This document shows positions 62,310-64,000 of a stretch of 64,000 nt of DNA, in pieces. The notes beneath the pieces are model-generated. The model was not told the DNA's origin, made no database searches, and saw nothing but the letters and a program-made list of their open reading frames with translations. This DNA comes from Pagrus major (Eukaryota > Chordata > Actinopteri > Spariformes > Sparidae), in contig NC_133232.1 of assembly GCF_040436345.1 (NCBI RefSeq), forward strand, positions 14,976,720 to 15,040,719. Reading direction: 5' to 3'. Position 1 is the first letter of the stretch. Each line of letters begins with the position of its first letter. The position numbers were made by a program, and so were the translations under genes.

Positions 62310-64000
62310 TTTTTTTTAATATATATAAAATTAGAATTTAAGAAATCTGCCCTTTACTATAACTATATAAGGTAAAACTGTAGCTGGCGGGTCATTTCTT
62401 TTTTCTTTTATTGGAGACCAGCATTTCACAAGTATCAATACAAGATAAACAGTTATTCCACAGCTGTTTTCCACCCTTTTTTTTATATGGTACATTAGAA
62501 CAAAGAACCAGAAAAAGAACATCCCCCAAGAACAAAGAGGGAGAGAAAAAAAATAAATAAATAAACAAATGAGTAAAAATAAACACAAAAAGAATTAATT
62601 AGTAGGTGAAGATATAGGTGCATAAATAAAAAGAAGAAAAGAAATAAATAAAATAAAATAAAATATAATATAAAGGGAGGCGAAAGAGAAAGATTAATAA
62701 TAATAAAAATAATAGATAAATAAATAAAGGATGCCCAGTGTGCTCACTAAAAAAAATGATAAAATAAAAAATTGGATGCATCAAATCGATTCAGTTGGTG
62801 TCCAGAGAGATGAAGGTGTTTACATATGTGATGAGAGGTTGACATCTTTTATAAAAATTGGCAGCTCAGCCTCTTAAGGAATATTTAACTTTTTCCAAAG
62901 ACAGAAAAGACATTAAATCACTTAACCAAGAAGTAGTAGGAGGAGCGTTTGGGCTTTTCCAATGTAATAGAATACGTCTGCGGGCTATGAGCGAGGCAAA
63001 AGCAACAACATCAGAGTTTTTCTTAGTGAGATTAGTTGGAGTACGAGGTACCCCAAAGATGGATATCAGTTGGCAGGGTTCTAACATGATATTGAGGGCA
63101 TTGTTTAACGATTTAAAAAAACATGACCAGAAATTGACTAGTTTGGGACAAGAAAAAAACATATGAACATGGTCTGCTGGAGACAAACCACATCTATCAC
63201 AGATATCATTTGTGCTTGGAAATAGCCTACTAAGTCTGTTTTTTGTTAAATGAATTTTGTGGAGAACCTTAAATTGGATTAAACTAAGACGAGCACAAGA
63301 AGTTGTAGAATTGACCCTGATCAGTGCCTCTCTCCACCACTCATCTGTCAAATCAAAGCCAAGCTCCCTTTCCCAACTATCCCTGACCCTCACAAGGGAG
63401 GACATATTCGAAAATGATATGAGGTCAAATAATACTGAAATCTTACTACAAGCCAATGGAAGAGAGAGTACCACAGTGATAAGAGATCCCGTTGGGGATT
63501 GAGGGAAAGATGTAAAGTGTGTGCGAGCATAATTCCGCGCTTGGAAGTATCGAAATATATGAGATTGGGGTAAATTATATTTAACAAAGAAATCATTAAA
63601 TGTAGCAAATAAGCCCTCTGAACACAAATCTGAAAAACGAACCAGACCTCTCTCTCTCCACAAAGTGAAAGCTGTGTCTGCATTGGAGGGGGGAAAGAAA
63701 TGATTGTTGCAAATAGGGCTTAATGGGATGGGTGTTGAAAGTTTGAAGTGTTGCCTGAATTGTTTCCAAATTTTCAAAGAGGAAAGTACAATTGGGTTTT
63801 TAATATAACTAGGATAACGAGAAGCTAGAGGGGCACAAACCAGAGCCGCCAGAGATGAGGGATGGCAAGAAGCATCTTCCATTATGCACCAGTCTAAACT
63901 GGGAGAATTACACCAGGCATGGATTTTTTGAAGATTGACGAATAGTAAAATAATAAGTTAGGCAGAGCAAGGCCCCCCATCTGATTTGCTTCTTTGGAGT
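62310..64000 (-). mobile_element. L1/Tx1-type LINE, 3' part, continuing past the right edge
   Basis: The minus-strand frame from 63882 to the stop at 62866 encodes 338 residues of the ORF2 C-terminus. It includes LSLIQFKVLHKIHLTKNRL and a zinc-knuckle-like CDRCGLSPADHVHMFFSCP, features of fish L1-type elements. Upstream, near 63950-63985, the motif GGLALPN is in a different frame, so a frameshift near 63890-63950 breaks the ORF. The downstream part (62866 to about 62310) is a T-rich 3' UTR on the minus strand, apparently ending near the T-run at 62309-62318. The endonuclease and core RT would lie outside the window. Confidence 0.8.

Overview
This is vertebrate nuclear DNA, almost certainly from a teleost fish. 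Genes are split into many short exons with GT-AG introns. Protein sequences match vertebrate families closely. Intergenic and intronic DNA is AT-rich and holds fish-type mobile elements (DIRS, Penelope, Tc1/mariner, hAT-like MITEs, L1/Tx1 and L2-like LINEs, a gypsy scrap) plus many CA/TG microsatellites. No operon, CRISPR array, phage, plasmid or RNA gene was seen. All identifications come from reading translations and from recalled family features; no database search was run.

Layout. (1) 1-2170: last intron, last coding exon and 3' UTR of an adenylate cyclase 3 gene (adcy3, + strand), entering from the left. (2) 2.2-10.0 kb: intergenic, with a repeat copy, a 43-bp tandem repeat and an L1-type LINE relic. 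(3) 10.0-36.9 kb: complete wdr26 (+), 14 coding exons, 606 codons, behind a CG-rich promoter with a full CRE palindrome. Its 8.5-kb intron 3 is packed with transposons (TTAA-flanked element, DIRS retrotransposon, two Tc1-type elements, two hAT-like MITEs). Later introns hold a fold-back element, a 30-bp minisatellite and two copies of one DNA transposon, one of them containing a 12-bp minisatellite. (4) 36.9-41.2 kb: repeats between the tail-to-tail genes wdr26 and cnih4. (5) 41.2-44.5 kb: complete cnih4 (-), five coding exons, 139 codons. (6) 46.96-58.57 kb: complete class C GPCR of the GPRC6A/OlfC type (+), six coding exons, 919 codons, with one apparent GC-AG intron and a Penelope-like element in intron 3. 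(7) 58.6-64 kb: gypsy integrase scrap, fold-back element, and an L1-type LINE (-) running off the right edge.

Roles. The four genes are unrelated in pathway. Adcy3 makes cAMP, Wdr26 is a subunit of the CTLH/GID ubiquitin ligase, Cnih4 is an ER export factor for membrane cargo including GPCRs, and the class C GPCR is predicted to sense amino acids. The wdr26-cnih4 neighbourhood is, from memory, also found in human 1q42, so it looks like ancestral synteny rather than a functional cluster. I found no convincing new biological system. The most useful points are the complete gene models, the apparent GC donor, the intact amino-acid pocket of the receptor, and several apparently young or structured repeats.
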